From Wolbachia endosymbiont of Armadillidium arcangelii (GTDB taxonomy: Bacteria; Pseudomonadota; Alphaproteobacteria; Rickettsiales; Anaplasmataceae): 64,000 nt of DNA. The position numbers and the translations under genes were made by a program. The stretch is from the NCBI RefSeq assembly GCF_040207875.1, contig NZ_CP157942.1, forward strand, positions 992,001-1,056,000, given 5' to 3'. Shown here one piece after another: positions 1 to 9,746 of this stretch; position 1 is the first letter of the stretch; each line of letters starts with the position of its first letter. The notes under the pieces were generated by a model. The model was not told the DNA's origin. It saw nothing but the letters and a program-made list of their open reading frames with translations, and made no database searches.

Positions 1-1583
1 AAGACTTTCAAACTTATCAAAGCTGCTAAAGTACTCATGATTGCCGTAGTTAAAGTTGGATATTTTTCTGCAAAAGAAGCTATACGCTCTGTTATTGCTT
101 TCAAACTTCCATCTACATAATTTAAAGTAGGCAACATTACTGACCCTAGATTCATACCAGCTTCAAATACTGCATTTTTAAGTAATTGTAATTTATTAGC
201 TGTAGTATTTGCCCGATTGTTAAATTCGTCCTACATTGAAGCGTTATATTTTTCTTTATCAGCTAAATGTTCAATAGCTTTCTTGTAAATGTCTAAGCTT
301 CCTACTAAAAGAGCAATGTCATCTTGAAACCCAGCACTAAATAGATTCATAAGAATACCGGCACGCTCTTGGTCATCTATTTTTTTTAAAGTTTCAAGAA
401 ATTGCAATATTGCCTCTTGAGGATTTTTTTTAATAGTTTGTTCGAGCTCTTCTATACTTGTTCCCATCTCATCTAATGCATCGTGAAATTCAGGACTTTA
501 CTCCCTTGCGGTCTGTAGTTTACTAAGAAAGTTATTTATAGCAGTTGCTGCTTTTTCAGGTTGTTTACCTAAACTTATGAACGCACTTGCTAAGCTACTT
601 GCTTGATCAATTTCTAAACCAAACTGTTTAGCATTACCACCAATTCTATTCAGTGTAAGAACCATTTCCTTAGCTTTAGCAGCAGTATTATCTGAAAGAT
701 GGTTTATTATGTTACCTACATTTTCCATACCATCAACTTTAATTCCATAGACATTGGATATTTTTGCAATAGCATTACCAGCTTCTTCTGCCGACATATC
801 AAACGCTGTGGTCATTTTGGCAACTACTGTTGTAAACTTTATAAGATCATTTTTGTCAATACCAAGTTGACCACCACTTGCAGCTATTTGTGCTAATTCT
901 GCAGCTGACAAGGGTATTTCCCGAGATAATTTTTTGAGCTCTTGAGCAAATTTACTAGCTTCGTCTTTTTTATCATTAAACCTTACTACTTTTTTAACAT
1001 CAGCCATAGCCGATTCAAAATCAATAGCAACTTTGATTGGCGCTGCAAGCGTTAGCCCTAGCCCAATAGTTTCTATAATTTGTGACTTAAAATGTGCTTT
1101 GCTTGCTAAAAAACTTTGGTGACTACGTATTGCAGACCCAAGCTTACCATACTTACCTTTTAGCACTTCAATAGAAGAACCAAGTTTATATTGATCACTT
1201 ACTAATGACTTAATATTTCTTCCACTTTTCCTTACTTCTTCATTAAATGAATGCAAAGCATCTCTCTTTTTCAAATATGCTTCTTTTGCTTTTGTTGCAG
1301 AAAACTTAGCTTTATCAAACTCAGCTTTTAAAGTTTTGCTTGGTTTCTCTATTGCTTTCATTTGTTTAGCTAAAGATTTTACCTGATCCTCAAAACCTTT
1401 CCATGACCTTCTGCTAGTTAAAACATCACTACCCAACTGCTTAAACTTTGATACTGATTTTAAAGATGAATCAAGCTTTCTTATATTCTCACCAAGACGG
1501 GTAAGTTGACTACTGCTTCCCTTTATTACAGTATTAAAACTGCCATCAAGTACCGCACCTATTTTTATCGATAATACTGACAT
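1..1583 (-). pseudogene. Phage tail tape measure protein, TP901 type, broken by two in-frame stops
   Basis: Sets tail length and occupies the tail tube lumen. The first 361 codons (1583 down to 498) show a coiled, Lys-rich N-terminus and, at about residues 185-320, the conserved tape-measure core beginning DFESAMADVKKVV. Reading stops at a TAA at 498-500. The same frame continues as SPEFHDALDE and on to a TAG at 231-233, after which it again stays open, in the same frame, to the window edge (DEFNNRANTT...). These are therefore two nonsense mutations in one gene, not frame changes. The gene starts just after the gpE/E' genes, the usual order in P2-like tails. The 3' end lies outside the window. 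Confidence 0.9.
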
Positions 1584-1699
1584 TTGAACTCCCTAGCTAA
1601 TTTGCTCCATAAAATAAACTCACTAATCTCCATATCAAGAATGTGCTCAACTCCACCACCTATGATAGAGCCAAGCACTAGTATTTCTAATCTCAAGTT
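1565..1699 (-). CDS. gpE' extension of the tail assembly chaperone, reached by a -1 frameshift
   Basis: In P2-like phages, gpE and a frameshifted gpE+E' act as tail assembly chaperones just upstream of the tape measure. Here gpE ends CAA AAA ACT TGA over a run of six A. Slipping back one base after AAA opens a frame that continues for about 44 codons to a TAA at 1565-1567, overlapping the tape measure start by 19 nt. The encoded segment contains HILDMEISEFILWSKLAREF, resembling the short GpE motif with a Trp followed by an Ala-Arg/Lys helix. Direct evidence is the open frame and the position. The slippage itself is inferred from the P2 and lambda precedents. Confidence 0.6.
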   Translation of the reverse strand, partial: NLRLEILVLGSIIGGGVEHILDMEISEFILWSKLAREFKCQYYR

Positions 1700-1950
1700 T
1701 TTTGGATAATCGGTGAAAAAAAATCCTTTAATACCTCTTGCACTTTCACATAATCAGCAATATCTAACTCTTCAATCGCTTCTTTTGCAACTGATGTCAA
1801 ATTGGCAGTCAAAGTTACTTCTTTACTAAGGTCACTACCATTTAAGCGTTCAATTGCAAGATAGTCTCTAACTTTTGGACGTCTAACAGTAAGTTCTGAG
1901 ACAGAAATTCCATCAACTGTTATTGGGTTATTAAGTGTTATAGTGTGCAT
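1693..1950 (-). CDS. Phage tail assembly protein gpE (tail assembly chaperone)
   Basis: An 85-residue protein beginning MHTITLNNPITVDG, with the beta-rich N-terminus and short helical C-terminus of P2 gpE-like tail assembly chaperones (Phage_TAC_7 type). It lies between the tail tube gene and the tape measure, the normal place for this chaperone, which in related phages coats the tape measure before tube polymerisation. Its last codons lie over an A6 run that can give a longer -1 product. A GGAGG ribosome site lies a few bases upstream of the ATG. The gene itself is intact, although the tape measure it would serve is not. Confidence 0.75.
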   Translation of the reverse strand: MHTITLNNPITVDGISVSELTVRRPKVRDYLAIERLNGSDLSKEVTLTANLTSVAKEAIEELDIADYVKVQEVLKDFFSPIIQKT

Positions 1951-1986
1951 TACTTCCTCCTTAAAAATAAAATTTCAAATAAGTTT

Positions 1987-2493
1987 TTATATTCCTAAAA
2001 TCGTTTGCAACAAAGCCATTTGATCAATACCATTTATCTTTCTCATCATATTTTCAGCATCGATTTCTATTAGCTCATTACCATTTATCGTAAGTTTATA
2101 ATAATGAGCAGCTACAGTACACTTCAGCGTTGCTTTTTCAGCAGGTTTCCAGCTACCAAAATCAAATTCTTTGAATATGCCCCTAAGGTTGATAATTACT
2201 CCTTCAATATCGTTACTACCACTCCCTTGCATTCCACCTCTGAGTGTCAAAGCTACTGAATTTCCATTTATCAACCCAAATAGCCGAAAGAGTTCTGTGT
2301 CGTATTCAGCAAAAGTAAAGTCTGCTTCAAGCTTTTCCATGCCCATGTCAATATTTATTGGAATATCCATACCACCAGCACGGTACTCCTCTGTTTTTAT
2401 GGTAAGTCTTGGTAGGGTAATTTCATCTATTTTTCCTGCGTAACCCCGACCATCTACGAATACGTTAAAATTCTTTAAAATCTTCGGTAACAT
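1987..2493 (-). CDS. Phage major tail tube protein (FII family)
   Basis: A 168-residue subunit that polymerises into the inner tube of a contractile tail. The sequence starts MLPKILKNFNVFVDGRG and carries the family pattern of a DGRGYAG loop, LPRL strand and GGMDIPINIDMGME segment. An upstream in-frame ATG would add ten residues (MVQYYKKEEK). I chose the inner ATG because GAGG lies six bases before it and because FII proteins begin there. The preceding gene, sheath FI, ends at 2507, so the two are about 13 bases apart and probably co-transcribed. Confidence 0.9.
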   Translation of the reverse strand: MLPKILKNFNVFVDGRGYAGKIDEITLPRLTIKTEEYRAGGMDIPINIDMGMEKLEADFTFAEYDTELFRLFGLINGNSVALTLRGGMQGSGSNDIEGVIINLRGIFKEFDFGSWKPAEKATLKCTVAAHYYKLTINGNELIEIDAENMMRKINGIDQMALLQTILGI

Positions 2494-2506
2494 TTTTTCC
2501 TCTTTT

Positions 2507-3682
2507 TTATAATATTGTACCACTCACAAGATGTGACCTGAAAGTAATCTGTTCTGCTGGATATGGTGGTGTAAACTCAAAGTCAAAGTATACTTTTCCA
2601 CTTGCAATGTTTGTTGGTGTATTGAGTTCTGGGGTTGCATAACATTTTCCGCTAATAATCGCCCCTTGTGCTTTTAAACTTGCCAGATAAGAATTCACCC
2701 CCTCAATTACATCATCTATATAAGTTTTGGTGATATTGCGATCAACTGCCCATAAATGAGCTCGAAGTAAACTATCATTGATTAAATCTGCAGTCCTTCT
2801 CACTGACAAAAAAGCCCATTTTGAGTCATTTGAACATGTTCTATTTCCCCAAAGCCTGTAGCCATTTTGATGAATTATCGTTGTTACTTCATTTTCATTT
2901 AAATGGTTTGCTCTACAATTTATATTACCGAGCGTAAAATCAATAGGCCTGCTTGTTCCAACAATACCATTTATCTCTTTATTTGAAGGTGAGTGCCAGA
3001 AGCCTTGCTCGCTGTCTATCTTAGCTATTAAACCAGCTACAAATGGGCTTGCTGGCAAGATTCCTTCTTTTCCTTCAATAAATACCTTAACCCAAGGATC
3101 AACTACGTAAACTCTTGAGCTGCCCACACTTTTTCTCCATTTTATTGCTTCTTCATCATTAGTATTTGGTCCATCTGCAACAATAATTGCTCTTAATTTT
3201 TCTGCTATGGAAATTAAAGCACTCACTACTGGATTTACTCCATCTATTTCAGGTAACTGATGAGTAAACTGAGGTGCAATTAATATTCTTGGAGCAACAT
3301 GAATTATACTTTCACTGCTGAGGAATGCCTCTATCCCTTGATACTCTCCAGTCTCTTTATCAACACCGCCAATTATATTTTTCAGCGTCTCTTCTTCTTT
3401 TAATTTTGGATCACTTTCTTTAACTCGAATAACTACTACTGTTGCACCGATTTGGGAAAATATTCCATTTATTGCAGAAGGTAAACTGCCACTCTTTCCA
3501 AGTCTTGCTGCTTCTTTTAAGCTTCCTGCAATTAACACTGGTTTATTTAGCGGAAACTTTTGCTCATCAGCTTCAGGTGCAGTACCAATTACACCTATCA
3601 CTGATGATTTAGCTGTACGTACTGCTTTAGCCCCTGAGGTTACCTCAATAACATTTACGTCATGTAAAAATTCTTCAGTCAT
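2507..3682 (-). CDS. Phage tail sheath protein (FI family)
   Basis: The contractile outer sheath of a myovirus-type tail, 391 residues from the chosen start MTEEFLHDVNVIEV. Typical sheath features are the N-terminal segment SVIGVIGTAPEAD, the central VYVVDPWVKV and PFVAGLIAKID region, and the C-terminal GSVKAR-like domain ending in a YPAEQITFR segment. The open frame extends nine codons further upstream (to 3709), but an AGGA and the family N-terminus favour 3682. It overlaps the end of the upstream gene by 8 nt. The gene is intact and forms a pair with the tube gene. Confidence 0.92.
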   Translation of the reverse strand: MTEEFLHDVNVIEVTSGAKAVRTAKSSVIGVIGTAPEADEQKFPLNKPVLIAGSLKEAARLGKSGSLPSAINGIFSQIGATVVVIRVKESDPKLKEEETLKNIIGGVDKETGEYQGIEAFLSSESIIHVAPRILIAPQFTHQLPEIDGVNPVVSALISIAEKLRAIIVADGPNTNDEEAIKWRKSVGSSRVYVVDPWVKVFIEGKEGILPASPFVAGLIAKIDSEQGFWHSPSNKEINGIVGTSRPIDFTLGNINCRANHLNENEVTTIIHQNGYRLWGNRTCSNDSKWAFLSVRRTADLINDSLLRAHLWAVDRNITKTYIDDVIEGVNSYLASLKAQGAIISGKCYATPELNTPTNIASGKVYFDFEFTPPYPAEQITFRSHLVSGTIL

Positions 3683-4235
3683 TTCTTTGTATTTTTTTCC
3701 TGAAATCATCTAGCAAAGTCTGTAGCTCATTTTCACTTTTGGCTTCTTCAATCTTTCTTTTGGATAAATCTTCAAGCTCTTCACATTTAATTATTGCTTT
3801 TACTGCTTTTTTCACTTTTTCCTCAATTATTCTTGCCATTTCAATAACTGTAATACCACGTACTTTTGCTAAAGGCTCTATAATTTCTGCATCCTTTTCA
3901 TTCATAGATTCTGGTGCTGCTAAAATGTTCTCTGCGGCTTTCGCTTGAATCTCATAAGATTTAGCTTTTTGGTGAGAATGCCCTGCGTATTGGTGAGTAT
4001 AGTTATCATAATAAGCACGAAGATTAGAAAGTGCAGAAAACTTCGCATTTTGCAGTAACTCCAATTCAATGTCTTCTTGATTTCGCTGAGCAATTTTTCC
4101 TCCTTCTGTTAAACAATAGCTTTTTTGCCAATCAAAATCTTCTGGTGCTTCATACCAATCATTTCCAGTTGGCTTACTTTCAAGCGTTGTTGTTTCAACT
4201 TGTTTATCATTCTCAAATCTAATGTAGATAGACAT
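3675..4235 (-). CDS. WO tail-region protein of unknown function
   Basis: A 186-residue acidic and helical protein. The N-terminal 50 residues (MSIYIRFENDKQVETTT and a Trp-rich WYEAPEDFDWQKS stretch) resemble the small domains of tail-fibre assembly proteins. The rest is predicted coiled coil (Lys/Glu-rich, ending in KSENELQTLLDDFRKK). It lies directly after the tail fibre gene. Its GGAGG ribosome site overlaps the fibre stop codon, so it is translated from the same message. This placement suggests a fibre chaperone or attachment protein, but that is an inference from position. I do not recognise a catalytic motif. Confidence 0.65.
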   Translation of the reverse strand: MSIYIRFENDKQVETTTLESKPTGNDWYEAPEDFDWQKSYCLTEGGKIAQRNQEDIELELLQNAKFSALSNLRAYYDNYTHQYAGHSHQKAKSYEIQAKAAENILAAPESMNEKDAEIIEPLAKVRGITVIEMARIIEEKVKKAVKAIIKCEELEDLSKRKIEEAKSENELQTLLDDFRKKIQRND

Positions 4236-4241
4236 TGTTTG

Positions 4242-5723
4242 TTACCTCCAGAGCTCATAGGTTTTAGATAATCCTGGACATTGCCAAGCCCTTAGCGTTC
4301 TCTCTACGTCCACCTCAAGCCCTTTGGTGAGAAAATTGCTGCGAAAATTATATATTCCCCACTGAATAAATTGACCATAGATTGTGCTATACGTGTGCTC
4401 ACTTGCAAAGAACTCAGGTGTCTCACCAACTCTTTCACCTTCTGAGTGAAGATTAGATGACGTATAAAGTAACACTGTAACGGTTTTTCCTGCTGGAATG
4501 ATTATGTTACCTGATGCAATAAATTCAGGACTGTTAATTTCATGCTGGTAAATACGTGTCCAAGTAATTCTCGAAATCTCTGACTTCCTTGTATTAGTTT
4601 TATCAGGTGTACCTATAAATAATCCTGCTCCTCCATAATTAACTTCATCTTTATACCACATTGCAGATCCAACAAAGTTTAGAGTTTTACTTATATCTAC
4701 ATTGCTTGTGTTTTTTACGAATATTACTCCCAGTGCAGCATAAGGGTATTTCAGCATATTGAATTGCTCAGAAAATCCATCATACATAAATCTTGGGTAT
4801 GATTCTCCATAGATAAATGTACCTTTGCTTCCCTCTAAAAAACTGAGTTGTCTTGGCCGATAAAAACTAACATAGCTTGTATCATATGTGTGAGTACCTG
4901 CTAGTAGTTGTAGCATATAGTCTGTTTTTGTTACATCACTACTCCACTGACCAAGCTCAGTTGTAAAAGTTCCGCGGCCAAAGTAATTATTTTTTCTACT
5001 TAGTACACCAAATAAAAAAGGTAATGCTCCAGGTTCAATCATATGACGATTTCTTACTTCTTTCATGATTGATGAGCCACTTGGTACATCATTTATGGAG
5101 TTAAGCTTGGTTGGTTCTCTGCTCCTGATCTCCCTCATAATCGATGAACCACTTGGCACATCATTAACAGTGCGGAAGTTATTCACTAAACCTTTTAGAC
5201 CATCTTTATGATCATTGCCAACACTATTTATTGCTGCAATGTTGGCATTCTTTCTCGTATCAAGTAGCGATATATGTGAATCTGATGATGCTTTTAAAGT
5301 ATTCAAGGTTTTAGTTTTTAGAGTATTTATTTCACTTACAGATTCTGTTTTTGCTTCAGTAATTGCCGATATTGAATTTTCCTTATTGGTATTTATGTCA
5401 TTCAAATGTGATCTTGCGGAGTTTAGAAGTTCTTTCAACTTTCCATCTGTCATCTGCACAATTTCAGACACTGCACTCTTATCTACTATTGATTCCAATG
5501 CCTTAGCAAGATATGCAAGCTGATCTGGTGTACTGTTTTCTGCTAAATCCTTAAGCCTCTTTTGTAGTACATCAATTATCTCTTTTACCTCAGTCATCTG
5601 CACAATGTCAGCAATAGCTTTTTTATCTGCTATCAATTCCAGTGATTTTGCAAGATATGCCAGTTGATCAGGTGTGCTGTTTGCTGCTAAATCCTTTATC
5701 CTTTGGTATATTGCTTCTTTCAT
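4242..5723 (-). CDS. Phage tail fibre-like protein with internal duplications
   Basis: A 493-residue protein. Residues about 5-45 and 50-90 are two copies of a module containing STPDQLAYLAK..E.I..K and IVQMT, as seen in fibre shafts of cyanophage-like viruses. A long Ser/Asn/Thr-rich coiled stretch follows. Next come two copies of NDVPSGSSIM and a beta-rich C-terminal half with many Tyr, Trp and Gly residues that could form a receptor-binding head. The start ATG at 5723 overlaps the upstream stop as ATGA. The function as a host-contact fibre is inferred from architecture and from its place at the distal end of the tail operon. Confidence 0.7.
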   Translation of the reverse strand: MKEAIYQRIKDLAANSTPDQLAYLAKSLELIADKKAIADIVQMTEVKEIIDVLQKRLKDLAENSTPDQLAYLAKALESIVDKSAVSEIVQMTDGKLKELLNSARSHLNDINTNKENSISAITEAKTESVSEINTLKTKTLNTLKASSDSHISLLDTRKNANIAAINSVGNDHKDGLKGLVNNFRTVNDVPSGSSIMREIRSREPTKLNSINDVPSGSSIMKEVRNRHMIEPGALPFLFGVLSRKNNYFGRGTFTTELGQWSSDVTKTDYMLQLLAGTHTYDTSYVSFYRPRQLSFLEGSKGTFIYGESYPRFMYDGFSEQFNMLKYPYAALGVIFVKNTSNVDISKTLNFVGSAMWYKDEVNYGGAGLFIGTPDKTNTRKSEISRITWTRIYQHEINSPEFIASGNIIIPAGKTVTVLLYTSSNLHSEGERVGETPEFFASEHTYSTIYGQFIQWGIYNFRSNFLTKGLEVDVERTLRAWQCPGLSKTYELWR

Positions 5724-5914
5724 TCCCAAAAATTCAAAAAAGTTTCAAATCTAAATCGTTTAAAATTATTTTTTAGTTGATTATGCTCATCTTCTCTTTC
5801 GGTAATATCTTCATCTATTTTTTCTATAGCTCTTCGAATACGTACCACATCTTGAACTGCAATATTTTCTGGATGAGGCAGTGGATATCCTCGTTTGGTT
5901 TGGTCAACAGTCAT
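5720..5914 (-). CDS. Small tail-fibre-associated protein
   Basis: A 64-residue protein beginning MTVDQTKRGYPLPHPEN and followed by a charged helix (VVRIRRAIEKIDEDI). The GYPLPHPEN..QDV..IR pattern is found at the start of fibre or side-tail proteins in other phages, so this may be a fibre adaptor or a split-off N-terminal piece. It sits between a structural protein and the tail fibre. Its start overlaps the upstream stop (TAATG) and its stop overlaps the fibre start (ATGA), which implies tight translational coupling. The exact role is unknown. Confidence 0.65.
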   Translation of the reverse strand: MTVDQTKRGYPLPHPENIAVQDVVRIRRAIEKIDEDITEREDEHNQLKNNFKRFRFETFLNFWE

Positions 5915-7131
5915 TATGTGACAATCACTCTGAGATTTTTTACCTTAGGGCGATAAACAACTGTTCCACTTAAAACTAATTTTACCCTAGTCTCATTGCC
6001 ATTAAAGTTTGTCAGCACATGAGTTCTCTCTACCAAATTTTCTCCAATTGGTTTTCCTGATGTTAAATTTACTAATTGCCAATCCACGTTTTTTTGTACA
6101 TATGCTTTAACATCTGCAGTGCCAGGTATTAGCGCATCATATGTTATGGTGATCTTGGTGTTAGCTCCTGCTGTAATGCTTTTCGTTACATAATCTCCGG
6201 ACTCTGAAAGATTACCTAGAACTAGCTGTAACCCAGGATAGAGAACAGGACTTTTTTCTCGCCCTCCTTTTAGGCTTGCTTTTACCGTTAGCTCTCCAGA
6301 TAATCTTTCACGCAGTGCGAGTGGTAAATTATCAGACAGAAAGTTTTCTTTTCCCTCTTCATCTGTTAAGATAAATTCTACATTGGTATCAAATGCTACT
6401 TTTTCAACATTTGTTAAAACTATTAAATCTGATACGTTGTTTACAGTAACTTTCCCAAGATCAATAACATAAGAATTTTCACTAAATTTTGCAGCTAGTA
6501 GTCGAAACGTTAAATCTAAATTTTGATGCGGAGTCCAGGTACTTGCATTACTTGATGATAGTAATACTCCTACTTGATATGGCTGGCTTGTTACCCAACG
6601 GCTATTTACTACATCATATTTGCCAAGCTCTGCTATTTTTACTGCTGTATCTGCATCATCGGTTAGCAAAACTATTGCATACTCCTCTCCTGCATGGCAA
6701 AACACTGGTGACCAAGTGATACGTGTTGCTGTGCCATCTATCTTTATATCTTTTGGCTCAATATAGCTTTCAGCAATGACAGTCTGCGAGGGCATTCCCA
6801 CTGCTATTGCTCTAATCTGCACAACAACACGTTTTTTGCCGCTATTTGTGAACCATATCTCTACACCTCCTATGTGTCTGCTCTCATTTAAAGTAAATGT
6901 TTGGGCTAAAGGGTCAATTCTTCTTGCTGCGATAACTCTTCTTCTCTCTTCTATGGTAATAGTTTTTTTACCAGTATAAGTTGTCTCTCCATAGCTTCCT
7001 TTATCCCCATAAAATTGTACTAATTTAGTACCTGCTGGAATATTTGCTGGTACTTTCACCTTTCCCTGTAATTTTCCCTGATTGTTAGCTGTGAGCATGT
7101 TTTTATGCAGTAGGCTGAATGACGATACCAT
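5914..7131 (-). CDS. Phage tail structural protein, beta-rich (WO tail module)
   Basis: A 405-residue mostly beta protein. The segment RRIDPLAQTFTL with GGVEIWFTNSGKK resembles the adhesin-like tail proteins of T4-type and DUF4815-linked modules. There is no enzyme motif. The ATG at 7131 is chosen because a perfect AAGGAGGT ribosome site lies eight bases upstream. This start lies inside the end of the preceding gene, giving a 29-nt overlap. A second ATG at 7098 just after that stop lacks a ribosome site. It most likely forms part of the distal tail or baseplate periphery together with its two neighbours. Confidence 0.7.
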   Translation of the reverse strand: MVSSFSLLHKNMLTANNQGKLQGKVKVPANIPAGTKLVQFYGDKGSYGETTYTGKKTITIEERRRVIAARRIDPLAQTFTLNESRHIGGVEIWFTNSGKKRVVVQIRAIAVGMPSQTVIAESYIEPKDIKIDGTATRITWSPVFCHAGEEYAIVLLTDDADTAVKIAELGKYDVVNSRWVTSQPYQVGVLLSSSNASTWTPHQNLDLTFRLLAAKFSENSYVIDLGKVTVNNVSDLIVLTNVEKVAFDTNVEFILTDEEGKENFLSDNLPLALRERLSGELTVKASLKGGREKSPVLYPGLQLVLGNLSESGDYVTKSITAGANTKITITYDALIPGTADVKAYVQKNVDWQLVNLTSGKPIGENLVERTHVLTNFNGNETRVKLVLSGTVVYRPKVKNLRVIVT

Positions 7132-9035
7132 CGAACTTCACCTCCTTAAGCTTCTCACTTGGCTCAAAACCTTCAATTTCAAAATTCTGTACTGCTTCTC
7201 TCATAAATTCAGCTTCGTATGAAGTACTTGACAGCAATTCTGTTGTTTCTTTAACATTAAATACCCTGGTTATTGGACTTTTCCAATTCGTGGTAACCTC
7301 CGTCCAGTGATCAATGTTTTTATTTAGAGTAATTTGAACCGGTACTGGGTCAAAAGCTTGATATGGATTAATCTTTTCTCCTTTAGTCTGTAAAAGCTGC
7401 TCAAGCACTGGCTCAAGTTCATACGGCAATAAATAAGGTTCTTTACCTCTTTCAACATCAATAATTTCTACTTCTATCGGTAAAATTAATTCCTTGTTTA
7501 CTATCGCTGCAGACTGCGAAATTCCTTGATCGCGCATATCATCATCAAAGAATGAATCAACAAATACTCCTTTTTTGGTGGTAGGTTCTCTTGAATTTGC
7601 ATCACTGCGTAGACGTTCCTCTGCAACCAGCGCATAAAGATCATTTATTCCTTTTTTCATTGCTTCAAGCTCATTCATCGGTACAGCATGAATAGCATTA
7701 TTCACTATTTTTACCCCTTCTTTTTCTCCGTTTTTCCATGTCTGATGAATGTAGCAGAGCAAAAGTTGTCCGCTAGGTGCTTTAGGCATTGATGGTCGCC
7801 AAGGGTGAGCTATACCTTTTATTCTCCTTACTGCTCCTTTGCTATCGATAGTAATTAAATCATAGCGTGGCATTTTCCAGGTGTAATCAATCAGAACCAA
7901 GCTGTTATCAACTGCTCCTTTTACTTTACATCCCTCTTCGCTTATATCTTCAGGGCTTATATGAGTGCGGCAGCGATAGGTTATCAGGTAACTACTTCCA
8001 GGAGCTGGTTCTTTACCAGGTAATGACCAATCAACGTTTCCTGCGTTTAGTTTGTAATCTATACTATTTTCATAAATAACATTGCCTTGTTTAACTTGAA
8101 TAATCTCAAGTACTGCAGAGTCAGGTATCGGATCAACAGCTCCTGAATATGAACCATGAGTAATGGTAATGGTTTTTTGAACAGTTATATCTACTTTTTT
8201 AATTTCACTTATTGGAAAATCATTAACCTTCAGTTCCATTACTCTTTGGCTATTTGGCTGAAAAGTATGTGGTTCTGATTCAACTGATTTTATATCCGGA
8301 TCTTCATCAAAAGAAACACGAATACTGTGAGGAAGTTCAATCTCATAGCCATCAACATGAGCTTTGCCCTCATTAATCACAAATATTTTTTTTCCTCCTT
8401 CTCCCTCTTCCTTTTGCAGGAACATTACTTCAAGACCATTTACGACGTAGGAACCATTTGCTTCTTTGTCATAACTAGCAAGAGCAGTAGTTACTATGTT
8501 TGCTTGTGGAGGTGGTGAATGTTCTATTAATACTCCATTTTCAATGTTATAGATTGGATAAAACTCTCCTTCAGAAAAACGTGGAGAAAGACCTTCTGCT
8601 TGATAACCCCAAATGGTGGAAACTTTAAGCCTTGCAGCTCCTACTTCCTGATAGTTTCTTGTACCAACAGCAGGATCACGAAGGTTTTCATCCTCAAGTT
8701 CTGTAATCGTAGATTCTACATAATAAACACCTATGCGAACTGTGGTACTCAGTGGAATAACAAATTCTTCTTTTTCAACTTTTCTAACTGCACCGCGCAG
8801 ATAGATTTTTCCTCCCTCAAGTGTAGCTTTACCAGTTTTTGCATCTATAATACAATTGCTTCCCGTTATAACATCACCATCACGAAATATTGCATCACCT
8901 ATGCCTTTAAGCTTAGAAAGAGCATACTCCTGAGTCTCATTTAATTCTGCAGACTGTAGACCTCTTCCTGCAAGGAACAAACTTTTCGTACTCTTTGTCA
9001 GGATTAAAGCGGTTATAATAGGCGTTTAAAGTCAT
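7103..9035 (-). pseudogene. DUF4815-type phage tail protein with a frameshift near its start
   Basis: A large tail/baseplate-associated protein. From 8980 down to 7103 there are 625 open codons beginning (L)FLAGRGLQSAELNE, the DUF4815 N-terminal signature, and continuing as beta-rich sequence. The expected preceding residues, MTLNAYYNRFNPDKEYEK, are present from an ATG at 9033-9035 but in a different frame; the shift falls at about 8981-8985 (GAAAAGTTTG). So the 5' end carries a small indel. A TTG at 8980 could serve as a weak secondary start, with AAAGAG about 11 bases upstream, so some near-full-length product is possible. Confidence 0.75.
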
Positions 9036-9041
9036 TTTATT

Positions 9042-9725
9042 CTAAAAGGTTACAACAAATGAAAAAGTTTCCCGGGTGGCAGCAGTTCTGATAAGCGGCA
9101 CTGTATGCTCAAGGACCAATAAAATTCCAGGATCTTCTATATCTTGTGGTTCAAAATATCTCTGTCCTTCAGGTAATCCTTCTTTTATTTTAGTACCAAC
9201 CATAACCCCTAATTCCCTTATCACTTGATTTGCTGCGTCCGTGAAATCGAAAGTAAATTTAAGGTATAAATTATTGGTTGGTACATTTGAGGACCTAAAC
9301 CTCCCTGTTGGAGTCAAAAGCTCTCCATTCTCATCACCTGTGCAAAAAAGAACTTCATCTGCAGTACGTCTACCAAGCTCATTGAGCAGTTTTTCAGAAG
9401 TTATCAGCTCTGGTGGTGTGCTTTCAGTATACTCTATAGTAACTGCACTATTTGCCGTGATAGAGCTATTTTCCGTACGTTTTATTACACCACTACTGCT
9501 ATCAACTATATAATCTATACTTGGCTGATAAGTTGTTTGTCCTGTAAAAACCCTTACATCTTTAATAGTATGGTGATCTAGAGCTATTTCATCCTCAACA
9601 AAAACTTTTTCGACTTGATGACTACTTTCCCAATTGGCATCACCACTGCCCCAAGCAAGATGTAGAGATTGTTCTTTTATGCTGGCTGCTATTGCTGCTC
9701 TTCCTGATTGTGTAAGAATTGACAC
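9042..9725 (-). CDS. Phage tail/baseplate protein, first gene of the tail operon
   Basis: A 227-residue protein beginning at a GTG (MSILTQSGRAAIAASIKEQ). The segment LHLAWGSGDANWE and the C-terminal FTDAANQVIRELGVMVGTK are shared with tail-module proteins that precede DUF4815 genes. It is the first gene of the leftward tail operon, and the 40-bp promoter-like element ends 21 bases upstream. Six bases separate its stop from the ATG of the next gene. The function is structural by context only; no catalytic residues are visible. Confidence 0.65.
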   Translation of the reverse strand: MSILTQSGRAAIAASIKEQSLHLAWGSGDANWESSHQVEKVFVEDEIALDHHTIKDVRVFTGQTTYQPSIDYIVDSSSGVIKRTENSSITANSAVTIEYTESTPPELITSEKLLNELGRRTADEVLFCTGDENGELLTPTGRFRSSNVPTNNLYLKFTFDFTDAANQVIRELGVMVGTKIKEGLPEGQRYFEPQDIEDPGILLVLEHTVPLIRTAATRETFSFVVTF

Positions 9726-9746
9726 CTATGATGAGTTTGAAAGGCT

